From: Planctomycetaceae bacterium
Lineage (GTDB): Bacteria; Planctomycetota; Planctomycetia; Pirellulales; Pirellulaceae
Direction of reading: 5' to 3'
DNA length: 7,608 nucleotides
Assembly (NCBI GenBank): GCA_003506095.1
Contig: DNWZ01000773.1
Span: forward strand, 2,585 to 10,192
A program made the translations under genes and the position numbers. Under the pieces are notes generated by a model that made no database searches, was not told the origin of the DNA, and worked only from the letters and a program-made list of their open reading frames with translations. This document shows, one piece after another, positions 1 through 6,706 of this stretch (the stretch's first letter is position 1; each line of letters opens with the position of its first letter).

Positions 1-7
1 CCAGAAA

Positions 8-943
8 ATGGCCGAAAAATCGGCCGCGCCCCAGTCGCACATGCCTCTGTCTTGGATGGACGGCATTCCAAACCTGCCCGCCCAATCGTCGCACTCCCAT
101 CCGTCCTCAGTCGATCTGCTCATGCCCAATCCAGCACCCCTGTCTTCCGCGTCGTCGCTTGAACCTTTACCAGTCACGCGAACCTTGCAAGTCGACGTCG
201 CCGGCGGCTTAGCGATTGTCAAATTGAATCGGCCCGACAAAAAGAATGCGGTCAATTTTGAAATGACCGAAGATTGGGAACGGATCAATGGTTATTTGTC
301 GCGACATTCCGAGATTCGTGTCGTGATCGTCACGGGATCGGGCGAAGCATTTTGTGCGGGCGACGATGTCCCCGAAGTCGGCACGCTGTCGATCGAAAAG
401 GCTCAAGAATTAAGCTACCGCCAAGCTCGCATGTACCTCGCTTGGGAACAATTGCCACAAGTATTCTTAGGCGCAATCAACGGTCTGGCACTGGGGGGCG
501 GTTGTGTCGCCGCATCGGCGTGTGACCTAAGGATCGCATCTCACAACGCCACGTTCGGGATGCCAGAAATCTTATTAGGCTGGCCGCCCGGTTATGGGAT
601 CGCACAATTGACGTCTTTGGTTGGCAAAGGCCGTGCTATGGAAATGTGTTTGACGGGCAAACCGATCAGCGCACAAACCGCGTTGCAATACGGCTTGGTC
701 CAGCGGCTGAGCCCGGCGGGAATGTTGTTGGCGCACGCGAAAAGCTGGGCAGATGAATTGTTGGCGATGCCACCCGAGGCGTTGCGATTGACCAAGCAGT
801 TGTTGCATGTCGACGAAGGCTTGCAACCCAAGACCGCGTTCTTGTCTGACACGGCCGCCTACATTCGTTGTCTGCAAGGCACGGATGCAAAAGAAGGGAT
901 CGCGGCGTTTAAAGAAAAACGTAAACCGAAGTTTTCTAAATAA
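8..943 (+). CDS. Enoyl-CoA hydratase/isomerase (crotonase) family protein
   Basis: Crotonase-fold enzyme, probably acting on an acyl-CoA thioester in the cytoplasm; the exact reaction is not determinable. The family core starts near residue 60 (V-x-L-N-R-P-x-K-K-N-A at about 71-81). The two oxyanion-hole segments are visible: AFCAGDD (114-120) and NGLALGGGC (158-166). The C-terminus, with EG-x-x-A-F-x-E-K-R-x-x-x-F, is typical of hydratases. Of the two catalytic glutamates of classical enoyl-CoA hydratase, the second is present (E187 in GMPE), but the first, which follows GGGC, is replaced by V167. A standard hydration mechanism is therefore doubtful. Residues 1-58 are Ser/Pro-rich and unlike the family, so the true start is probably internal, for example ATG at 122 (M39). 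The frame is also open to the window's left edge, so a start further upstream cannot be excluded. It ends 35 nt before the convergent DUF202 gene. Family assignment is secure; start and substrate are not. Confidence 0.9.
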   Translation: MAEKSAAPQSHMPLSWMDGIPNLPAQSSHSHPSSVDLLMPNPAPLSSASSLEPLPVTRTLQVDVAGGLAIVKLNRPDKKNAVNFEMTEDWERINGYLSRHSEIRVVIVTGSGEAFCAGDDVPEVGTLSIEKAQELSYRQARMYLAWEQLPQVFLGAINGLALGGGCVAASACDLRIASHNATFGMPEILLGWPPGYGIAQLTSLVGKGRAMEMCLTGKPISAQTALQYGLVQRLSPAGMLLAHAKSWADELLAMPPEALRLTKQLLHVDEGLQPKTAFLSDTAAYIRCLQGTDAKEGIAAFKEKRKPKFSK

Positions 944-978
944 CGTTTCAGGGCGGCAGCGGGGTTGTTCACACGACG

Positions 979-1361
979 CTACGGTTGTGTCACCACCAAA
1001 TAAAAAACCAACGCGAACCCCAGGCCAGCGACCATCAAGGCGATCAGGATCGCATAGGTTTGCGAATACGCCGGCGGCAAATCGCTGGCCGATAATCGTA
1101 TGATAAACCGACGGTGTTGGATTGCGGCCAATAAGATCGAAAGTGTGCCAATCAACACGAAGGTGATCCCCAAGACCGCCGAAAGCTTGGGGTGCGTGTT
1201 GGCCAATGCCTCGTCGGATTGTGTGCCCAGCAATTGGACAAACAGTCCGAATCTGGCAACAACGAAACCCAACGCGATGATCGTGATGCCGGTGCGAATC
1301 CAAGCTAACAGTGTTCGCTCAGCGGCAAAAAAACTCGCGGGTCGAAGTCGGTCAGTGGCAT
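979..1361 (-). CDS. DUF202/YidH-like small membrane protein, frame broken at a T7 run
   Basis: Read with one frame change, this is a complete protein of about 127 residues of the DUF202 (YidH) family of unknown function. An ATG at 1361 opens a frame giving MPLTDFDPRV, which reaches seven T (A7 on the plus strand at 1327-1333). In that frame a TAG stops it at 1307-1305, after 18 codons. The frame one step back continues as FFAAERTLLAWIRTG and runs to the TAG at 981-979. DPRVFFAAERTLLAWIRTG is just what the family has at its N-terminus, so both parts belong to one gene. Three membrane helices are apparent: one after the AWIRTG motif, one around LSAVLGITFVLIGTLSILL, and one near the C-terminus (YAILIALMVAGLGFALVFYLV). 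The second frame alone has no ATG; a TTG at 1272 would remove the conserved motif. The ATG lies 5 nt after the permease stop, implying co-transcription. It could be a sequencing error, a pseudogene, or real recoding. Confidence 0.72.
1327..1333 (-). other. Homopolymer T7 slippery site in the DUF202 gene
   Basis: On the coding (minus) strand the zero-frame codons GTT TTT TTG cross this run. The arrangement T TTT TTG fits the X XXY YYZ pattern of a -1 ribosomal slippery site. A -1 slip would join the ATG-initiated frame to the long DUF202 frame, giving VFL-AAERT in place of the expected VFF-AAERT. An eighth T, from transcript slippage or a corrected read, would give exactly VFFAAERT. I see no convincing stimulatory hairpin just downstream. 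Confidence 0.4.
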
Positions 1362-1366
1362 AGACT

Positions 1367-3106
1367 TTATGCTAGGTCGCGTTCTTCAAACATAAGCAGC
1401 GCTAACATCATGATCATCACGCTGAAGAAAAACAGATAATTGAACGCTCCGGCCAGATAAATCGCCGGGATCGGATTGCCGGCATCCATGGCCGATTGAA
1501 CATCAAATGTGTTCAGATTGGGAATCACGACGGCGATCAATTTACCGACGAAGCCGACCAATTCGTTTTCGCCAATCGTCGACCTGACTAGCGGCGCGGT
1601 CATGTTGCCGATCACATAAATCACAAAGCAAACGATAAAGTTGGCCAGCAGTGGTATTCGTGTCGCCATCGCCACCGCGATCCCGCCAATCGCCATCGTT
1701 TCCATAAAGTTCAATACAAGCGCCGGAACGGTCGACATCAGCTCTTCGTGCCCGACTGTCCAAGCAGGCATTTCTTGTGAGTTTTCACGCGCGTCATAGA
1801 TCGGCTTGTAACTGAGCACCAACATGAAGAACGCGCCGATGATCACAAACATCACCAGCACCGTTAACATGATCCCCATATACTTGCCTAACAAAAACGA
1901 CCCGCGACTGATCGGCTTGCTCAGCACCGTCAGCGCCGTTCGCCCTTCAATCTCATCGCTTACACTCGTCCCCGCTGACCAAACCGCCTGCAGCATCCCC
2001 AAAACCATAATCACCTTCGCGCCGTTTTCCTTCATCATGCGAATGTCTTCGCCAAGGGTATAAAACGGCAGGACCGTGAACAACGCGACAAGGAACAAAC
2101 CGAGCGCCAGCAGCAGCAGGTACAACGGTTGAGCCATTTCGCTTTTCGCAGTCGCCAACGCCACCGCAGAGATCCGCGGTGCGGCTTGGCGAAGCGCCAT
2201 GTAGGTCATAAACAGTGCCAAGAATGATAGCGCCGTCGTGACGATCGATGACGCCTCAGGGATCGTTGGCCGAGTGGTCATCGTAACCGTTACCGTCGCC
2301 GGGTCGACTTCGCGGTTCTGCATGAACACTCGCGATGGATCGATCGACAACGGTGGCGGATCCATCCCCTCGCGAACGTAGCGAACCGTTTCGCCCGCAT
2401 TGACCCGCACCGGCGGCATCACAAAATCGGCCGGGTTTTGCGCGTCGGCGATGATGATCGTCCGATCCGTCGTCAACGTCAGCTCGGCGACATTGAACAT
2501 CACATAATCCATCGGCACCTTCTGGAACTCTGCGTCGTCCGGATTCGCTAGATCGGTCGGCGCGGCATCCAGCGTGCGAATGATTCTTTCCGTCCCGTCG
2601 CTGAACAAGTTCACCTGCAAAATGGAGCCCAACACCTGCCGCGGTTCCGCAACCAGTGGCGTCGCTACTAATCCGACCACCGCAAACGCGGCCGCTGTGC
2701 CCAGCAAATACGGCACAACCCCTTCTTGCAGCATCGAGACCAATTCCGACCGCGTTCGGTGCCACATCCCATAAATGATCGCAAAACTGATCGCCATCGC
2801 AAACGTGATTAGCGGCAAAATCAGCATCTGGCCGCTGTCAATCGACTGCGGCACAAAGATCGAACACAGGATCGCGCCAATCACGCCGCCCAACACCACC
2901 GACACCGTCCGCGCCAAACCGGACGAATCGGCGATTTTGCCAAGAGGCGTGAACGACAAAGCAGAAAGCATACCCAGAACGGCAACCAGCAAACCGGCCC
3001 CCAGCAGCAACCCGATCGACAACACCCAGATCGGGGTTAACCAGCTTGCCATCCAGTTACTGGTTTGTCCGAGCAGCAGGCCGTGGCCGACAAAAGATGC
3101 AAGCAT
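1367..3106 (-). CDS. ABC-2 type transporter permease with large soluble insert
   Basis: Integral membrane permease of the ABC-2 exporter family, 579 residues, presumably in the cytoplasmic membrane. Predicted helices lie at about 26-49, 68-85, 94-112 and 132-150. A mainly polar, beta-rich region follows (about 151-283) with no long hydrophobic stretch, probably an extracytoplasmic domain. More helices follow at about 284-304, 326-348, 364-378, 412-432, 460-482, 485-507 and 552-574. The family signature is SDEIEGRTALTVLSKPISR at 383-401 followed by GSFLLGKYMG, matching the cytosolic E-I-E-x-G-T...L-S-x-P-I-S-R...L-G-K motif of ABC-2 permeases. No Walker motifs are present, and no ABC ATPase gene lies next to it in this window, so its nucleotide-binding partner must be elsewhere. 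The start at 3106 gives a plausible N-terminus; no clear Shine-Dalgarno precedes it. It is transcribed away from the pilus ATPase genes and is probably cotranscribed with the DUF202 gene. Substrate unknown. Confidence 0.85.
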   Translation of the reverse strand: MLASFVGHGLLLGQTSNWMASWLTPIWVLSIGLLLGAGLLVAVLGMLSALSFTPLGKIADSSGLARTVSVVLGGVIGAILCSIFVPQSIDSGQMLILPLITFAMAISFAIIYGMWHRTRSELVSMLQEGVVPYLLGTAAAFAVVGLVATPLVAEPRQVLGSILQVNLFSDGTERIIRTLDAAPTDLANPDDAEFQKVPMDYVMFNVAELTLTTDRTIIIADAQNPADFVMPPVRVNAGETVRYVREGMDPPPLSIDPSRVFMQNREVDPATVTVTMTTRPTIPEASSIVTTALSFLALFMTYMALRQAAPRISAVALATAKSEMAQPLYLLLLALGLFLVALFTVLPFYTLGEDIRMMKENGAKVIMVLGMLQAVWSAGTSVSDEIEGRTALTVLSKPISRGSFLLGKYMGIMLTVLVMFVIIGAFFMLVLSYKPIYDARENSQEMPAWTVGHEELMSTVPALVLNFMETMAIGGIAVAMATRIPLLANFIVCFVIYVIGNMTAPLVRSTIGENELVGFVGKLIAVVIPNLNTFDVQSAMDAGNPIPAIYLAGAFNYLFFFSVMIMMLALLMFEERDLA

Positions 3107-3368
3107 TCGTCTAAATCCGAATCAAAAACGATGAAAGGCATCGAGCGATGAAAAGATAAAAATGTCCGACCGCGATAGCATACTCGCATCGCCATAACGT
3201 GCGACACCCGTACGCCAAAACATGGCGCCCGGTTCACCAAATCGGTGGCCGTTTGTAACGGCAAGCATCTTTTCCTTCGCAACGTTGCTTCGGCGATGTT
3301 ATTCTGTCTAATCTCAAACTGCGTCGCGGCCTTTCCACTCTCTCGTCTTTTAACCCCCAGCTCTGGCG

Positions 3369-5117
3369 ATGGCCAAAATCCCTCAAGAATTCACCGATCT
3401 GCTGCTCAAACGCGGAATTATCGCTCTTGACCAGCTTTCCGAAGCTACCGAGATGTCAGGCTCCACCGGCAAATCGGTCGGCGACTGCCTGATCCAGCTC
3501 GAATACGCGACGCCCGAAGAAGTCACCAAAGCGTTGGCTGACTTTAACCACATGCCCTATGTCGACTTGCGCGAACATCGCATTCCCGACGACGTGATCG
3601 AACAAGTGCCCGAATCGGTGGCGCGAGAAAATACGGTAATTCCGTACTCCAGCGAAGATGGGGCGATTCGCGTGCTGGTCGCCGATCCGTTCGATTTGGA
3701 AGTCATCGAAAAGCTGCGGTTCATCCTAAATAAGAAAATCGAAACCGCGCTCGCCCCCCGAACGGCGATCGTCGAAGCGATCAACGCCTACTATGGCCAG
3801 GTGGAAGGCGAATCGGCTGACTCGATGTTGCAGGAGTTCACCGACACGGCGATCGACTTCACCGAAACCACCGACGACACCAGCGGAGGGTCCGAGGACG
3901 AGGACGACAACAGCGCACCGGTCATCCGCTTGGTCAACCTGATGATCCAAGAAGCGGTGCAATTGCGTGCCAGCGACATTCACCTCGAGCCGTTCGAAGA
4001 TCGTATTCGCATCCGCTATCGAATCGACGGCGTCTGTGTGGAGCGTGATAACCCGCCCAAGCGAATGCTTTCGGCCATCGTTGCCCGCATCAAGATCTTG
4101 GCAAAGATCGACATCTCCGAAAAACGACGCCCCACCGACGGTCGAATCAAAATCACCGTCGGCGACAAACAGCTCGACTTGCGGGTCAGCATCATTCCCA
4201 CCAACCACGGCCAATCGGTCGTCATGCGTCTGCTCGATAAAGACAACATCAAAGTCGGTACTCGCCAATTGGGTCTGGCAGAGCGTGACTTCAAAAACTT
4301 TAACTCACTGATCAAACGTCCAAACGGCATTATCCTTGTTACCGGCCCGACCGGTTCAGGAAAAACCACCACACTGTACGCCGCACTGAACGCGCTGAAT
4401 AGGCCTGACCGCAAGATCATCACCGCCGAAGACCCGGTCGAGTACTACTTGCCGGGCATCAATCAAGTGGAAGTGCGGCACAACATCGGACTCGACTTTG
4501 CCCGAATCATTCGCGCCATGTTGCGTCAGGCCCCGAATATTATTCTGGTGGGGGAGATGCGAGACCACGAGACGGCATCGATGGGGATTCAGGCCAGTCT
4601 AACCGGACACCTGGTATTCAGTACTCTACACACGAACGATGCGCCCAGCGCTGTATCACGAATGGTGGACATCGGTGTACCATCTTATATGGTCGCCAGC
4701 AGCGTGATCGCGATCCTGGCGCAGCGTTTGGTGCGGACGATTTGCCCACGTTGCAAGCAAAGGTATCAGCCGCCGGAGAGCGTTTTGGTCGACTCGGGGA
4801 TTCCGCCGGAGATGATCCGCCAGGCCGAGTTCTCCAAGGGCAAGGGGTGTACGTTTTGCCAGCGGTCAGGTTACCGAGGCCGCATCGGCATCTACGAGTT
4901 AATGCTTATCAACAGCAGGATTCGCGAGATGATGTTCAAGAACGCGACAACGCGAGACTTGCGAATGGCCGCGATCAAAGGCGGCATGACGACGCTTTAC
5001 ACCGACGGCATGCGCAAAGTTTGTCGTGGGATCACAACGTTTGAAGAGGTCTATCGCGTGGCGAAAAAGACGGAGCAAGAACAATATGCGTTTGAGCACA
5101 TCGTGAAGGAAGGTTAG
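3369..5117 (+). CDS. PilB/GspE-type secretion ATPase (type IV pilus assembly / type II secretion)
   Basis: Hexameric cytoplasmic ATPase of the GspE/PilB family, 582 residues, the usual family length; it powers pilin or pseudopilin assembly. An N-terminal T2SSE_N/MshEN-like domain covers about 1-140, followed by an acidic linker (about 150-182, with SEDEDDN). The catalytic part begins at SDIHLEPFEDRIRIRYRIDG (202-221). Walker A is GPTGSGKTT (326-334), the Asp box ITAEDPVEY (351-359), Walker B IILVGEMRD (391-399) and the His box LTGHLVFSTLHTN (411-423). A tetracysteine zinc site is present: C459-x2-C462 and C494-x2-C497, as in active PilB/GspE. In the N-terminal domain the RLG and Gln positions of the MshEN cyclic-di-GMP motif are not kept, so nucleotide-second-messenger binding is unlikely. 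No strong Shine-Dalgarno precedes the ATG. PilB and GspE cannot be told apart from sequence alone; the pilT neighbour favours the pilus role. Confidence 0.93.
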   Translation: MAKIPQEFTDLLLKRGIIALDQLSEATEMSGSTGKSVGDCLIQLEYATPEEVTKALADFNHMPYVDLREHRIPDDVIEQVPESVARENTVIPYSSEDGAIRVLVADPFDLEVIEKLRFILNKKIETALAPRTAIVEAINAYYGQVEGESADSMLQEFTDTAIDFTETTDDTSGGSEDEDDNSAPVIRLVNLMIQEAVQLRASDIHLEPFEDRIRIRYRIDGVCVERDNPPKRMLSAIVARIKILAKIDISEKRRPTDGRIKITVGDKQLDLRVSIIPTNHGQSVVMRLLDKDNIKVGTRQLGLAERDFKNFNSLIKRPNGIILVTGPTGSGKTTTLYAALNALNRPDRKIITAEDPVEYYLPGINQVEVRHNIGLDFARIIRAMLRQAPNIILVGEMRDHETASMGIQASLTGHLVFSTLHTNDAPSAVSRMVDIGVPSYMVASSVIAILAQRLVRTICPRCKQRYQPPESVLVDSGIPPEMIRQAEFSKGKGCTFCQRSGYRGRIGIYELMLINSRIREMMFKNATTRDLRMAAIKGGMTTLYTDGMRKVCRGITTFEEVYRVAKKTEQEQYAFEHIVKEG

Positions 5118-5185
5118 GTTCGCCAAACCACGCGCGCTGCACTGGCTGACTTTTCCTGCGGCTATGAATGGCGTGGCCTTCGCGT

Positions 5186-5211
5186 AGCGGAACTCGCCAA
5201 GAGTTCCGGCT
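5186..5211. repeat. REP-like imperfect palindrome (hairpin)
   Basis: The left arm AGCGGAACTC (5186-5195) pairs with the right arm GAGTTCCGGCT (5201-5211) around the loop GCCAA, giving ten base pairs with one bulged C. It lies 69 nt after the stop of the first ATPase gene. No T-run follows on the plus strand, so it does not look like a standard intrinsic terminator. It resembles dispersed intergenic palindromes of planctomycete genomes, but that is from memory and needs a genome-wide count. Confidence 0.6.
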
Positions 5212-5341
5212 TTCTTGGCAAATCACCGCAAGTCCACGCGACTTCCGCTGCAAAACTTCCTTAAGTCCACGCCCTCTTCCACGAACCCTGACTCGCTTCA
5301 CCTCGCCAGGGGTCGGGGGAGAGGGGGAGCCAGAGCTAGCG

Positions 5342-5381
5342 CTGCCCACTGACAACTGACAACTGACAACTGACAACTCAC
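5342..5381. repeat. Heptanucleotide tandem repeat upstream of pilT
   Basis: Read in steps of seven from 5342 the units are CTGCCCA, then CTGACAA four times (5349-5376), then a degenerate CTCAC (5377-5381). Four of the units are identical. It ends about 105 nt before the pilT start. The arrangement resembles the short tandemly repeated heptanucleotides (STRR) described in cyanobacteria. Function unknown. Confidence 0.85.
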
Positions 5382-5486
5382 CCCGAATCGCCGCTAAACT
5401 CGTTTTTACTTGGCGTTTCTGAGATCGCCAACCATAATAACAGCACTAGTCCGACACCCACTTCTCCCACATTTCGAGCGAATCCT

Positions 5487-6587
5487 ATGGCAACGGTCCT
5501 GATTGACAAATTGCTGCAAGCAGCAGTCAAACAGGGAGTTAGCGATATTCATATCGTCTGCGGACAACCACCAGTGTTCCGTCTGCACGGTCGAATGCGA
5601 AAGCTCGAAACAAAAACGCTTGAAGCCGAAGACGCCGTGGCGTTGATGAAAAGCATCACGCCCGAGCGATGCCAGCGGGAGCTGCAAGAAACCGGCAGCA
5701 CCGACTTCGGTTTCGCGTTCGGCGACCTAGCGCGTTTTCGCGTATCGGTGTTCAAGCAACGCGGCTTCATCTCGATGGTGCTGCGACAAATTCCCAACGA
5801 CAAACTGACGCCCGAGCAGTTAGGGTTGTCCGATGCGGTCGTCAAACTGGTTCACCGTCCGCGTGGTTTGTTCTTGGTCACCGGGCCAACGGGCAGCGGC
5901 AAAAGCACGACGTTGGCCAGTTTGATCAACATGCTGAACGAAACCGTCGACCACCACATCATCACGATCGAAGACCCGATCGAGTTTTACCACGAACACA
6001 AAAAGAGCACGATCAATCAACGCGAAGTCGGCGTCGATGTTCCCAGCTTTTCCGAAGCGATTCGGCGTGCGTTGCGACAAGACCCGGACGTCATCCTGGT
6101 CGGTGAGTTGCGAGACTTGGAAACGATCGAAGCGGCGATCAGCGCCGCCGAAACCGGCCACATCGTCTTTGGCACCCTGCACACCAACAGTGCCCAAGGT
6201 ACCGTCAACCGAATCATTGACGCGTTTCCCGGTAACCTGCAAGACCAAGTGCGGACGCAATTGGCCAGCTCGTTGATCGGTGTCGTCGCCCAAACGCTGC
6301 TGCCAAAAATCGGTGGCGGACGCTGTGCGGCCTATGAGGTTTTGATCGTCACGTCGGGGATCAGCAACCTGATTCGTGAAAACAAAACATTCCGAATCAA
6401 CAGTGCGATTCAAACCGGTGCAAAGTTCGGCATGCAATTGATGGACGATGCTCTTTATAACCATTGGGCCGCCGGCAGAGTCACCGTCGAAGACGTGCTC
6501 GGCAAAGCACACTTGCCCGATGAATTGGCCAAACGAATCGTCCAAGCAAGGCGCGGCGAAGAAGAAGAAAACGGAAAATCGCAGTAA
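5487..6587 (+). CDS. pilT: PilT-type twitching motility / pilus retraction ATPase
   Basis: Cytoplasmic hexameric ATPase that depolymerises type IV pili, 366 residues, close to the usual PilT length. It has the short PilT-type N-terminal domain (1-100, with SDIHIVCGQPP at 19-29 and FRVSVFKQRG at 84-93), not the long PilB one. The nucleotide-binding domain shows Walker A GPTGSGKST (133-141), the Asp box TIEDPIEF (160-167), Walker B DVILVGELRD (201-210) and the His box TGHIVFGTLHTN (223-234). It lacks the zinc-binding cysteines of PilB. The C-terminal PilT motif AIRNLIRE appears as GISNLIRE (291-298), followed by the usual IQTGAKFGMQLMDDAL. The charged tail (about 356-366) is variable in the family. 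A weak purine-rich GAGCG lies about 8 nt before the ATG. Long repeat-filled gaps on both sides suggest it is not simply translationally coupled to its neighbours. Confidence 0.95.
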   Translation: MATVLIDKLLQAAVKQGVSDIHIVCGQPPVFRLHGRMRKLETKTLEAEDAVALMKSITPERCQRELQETGSTDFGFAFGDLARFRVSVFKQRGFISMVLRQIPNDKLTPEQLGLSDAVVKLVHRPRGLFLVTGPTGSGKSTTLASLINMLNETVDHHIITIEDPIEFYHEHKKSTINQREVGVDVPSFSEAIRRALRQDPDVILVGELRDLETIEAAISAAETGHIVFGTLHTNSAQGTVNRIIDAFPGNLQDQVRTQLASSLIGVVAQTLLPKIGGGRCAAYEVLIVTSGISNLIRENKTFRINSAIQTGAKFGMQLMDDALYNHWAAGRVTVEDVLGKAHLPDELAKRIVQARRGEEEENGKSQ

Positions 6588-6632
6588 GGAAAGTTGGCCG
6601 TTTTAAGACTTCCGTTTTGAAACGCCCATAAA

Positions 6633-6702
6633 CTGCCCACTTCTAGCTGCCCACTGTCCTCTGCCCACTCTTTCAAACTTCAAACTTCAACCTTCAAACT
6701 TC
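6633..6702. repeat. Composite heptanucleotide repeat tract before the second PilB-like gene
   Basis: Ten consecutive 7-nt units keep register over 70 nt. CTGCCCA occurs at 6633, 6647 and 6661, alternating with variable heptamers, so that CTGCCCACT recurs every 14 nt. AAACTTC then occurs at 6675, 6682 and 6696, with the variant AACCTTC at 6689. The tract ends 4 nt before the ATG at 6707. The 9-mer CTGCCCACT is also at 5342-5350, upstream of pilT. The tract fills most of the 119-nt gap after pilT, leaving little room for an independent promoter. Confidence 0.85.
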
Positions 6703-6706
6703 TCCC

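Larger units (their letters stand above)
5118..5486. other. 369-nt intergenic region between the first ATPase gene and pilT
   Basis: No credible gene is present; the open frames here have no recognisable protein features. From left to right it holds a bulged hairpin (5186-5211), a 10-nt direct repeat AAGTCCACGC (5230-5239 and 5263-5272), a purine-rich G tract (about 5308-5328), heptamer tandem repeats (5342-5381) and about 105 nt of ordinary sequence before the pilT ATG. Any pilT promoter should lie in that last part, but I cannot point to convincing -35/-10 boxes. The composite of unrelated repeat types suggests repeat-element insertion between two functionally linked genes. Confidence 0.6.

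Noticed and set aside
575..1303. 242-codon minus-strand open frame overlapping the crotonase and DUF202 genes
   Set aside because: It is antisense to a gene with clear family motifs, is rich in Arg, His and Cys without any domain pattern, and crosses the DUF202 gene in another frame.
3037..3282. 81-codon minus-strand open frame across the divergent intergenic region
   Set aside because: It overlaps the start of the permease gene in another frame, and has no recognisable features or ribosome binding site.
3285..3314. Possible -35/-10 pair TTGCTT and TAATCT upstream of the first ATPase gene
   Set aside because: Only half of each box matches the consensus with an 18-nt spacer; such matches are expected by chance in 262 nt.
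3107..3368. Small gene or RNA in the divergent intergenic region
   Set aside because: No stable hairpin, RNA gene pattern or conserved peptide was visible; it most likely just holds the two divergent promoters.
5215..5229. Possible sigma-54 -24/-12 promoter (TGGCAAATCACCGC) upstream of pilT
   Set aside because: The GG-to-GC spacing is one nucleotide short, the -12 box is poor, and it lies some 260 nt from the ATG.
5032..5376. 114-codon minus-strand open frame in the repeat-rich gap
   Set aside because: Its N-terminus is a translation of the heptamer repeats and the rest covers the hairpin and G-rich tract, as expected for an accidental frame in repeats.
5820..6545. 241-codon minus-strand open frame inside pilT
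   Set aside because: Antisense shadow of a well-conserved pilT; the translation shows only low-complexity D/V/Q-rich sequence caused by the codon bias of the opposite strand.
6591..6624. Possible intrinsic terminator after pilT
   Set aside because: Short AT-rich stems (GGAAaGT/ACTTCC and CGTTT/AAACG) without a following T-run; they are too weak to call.
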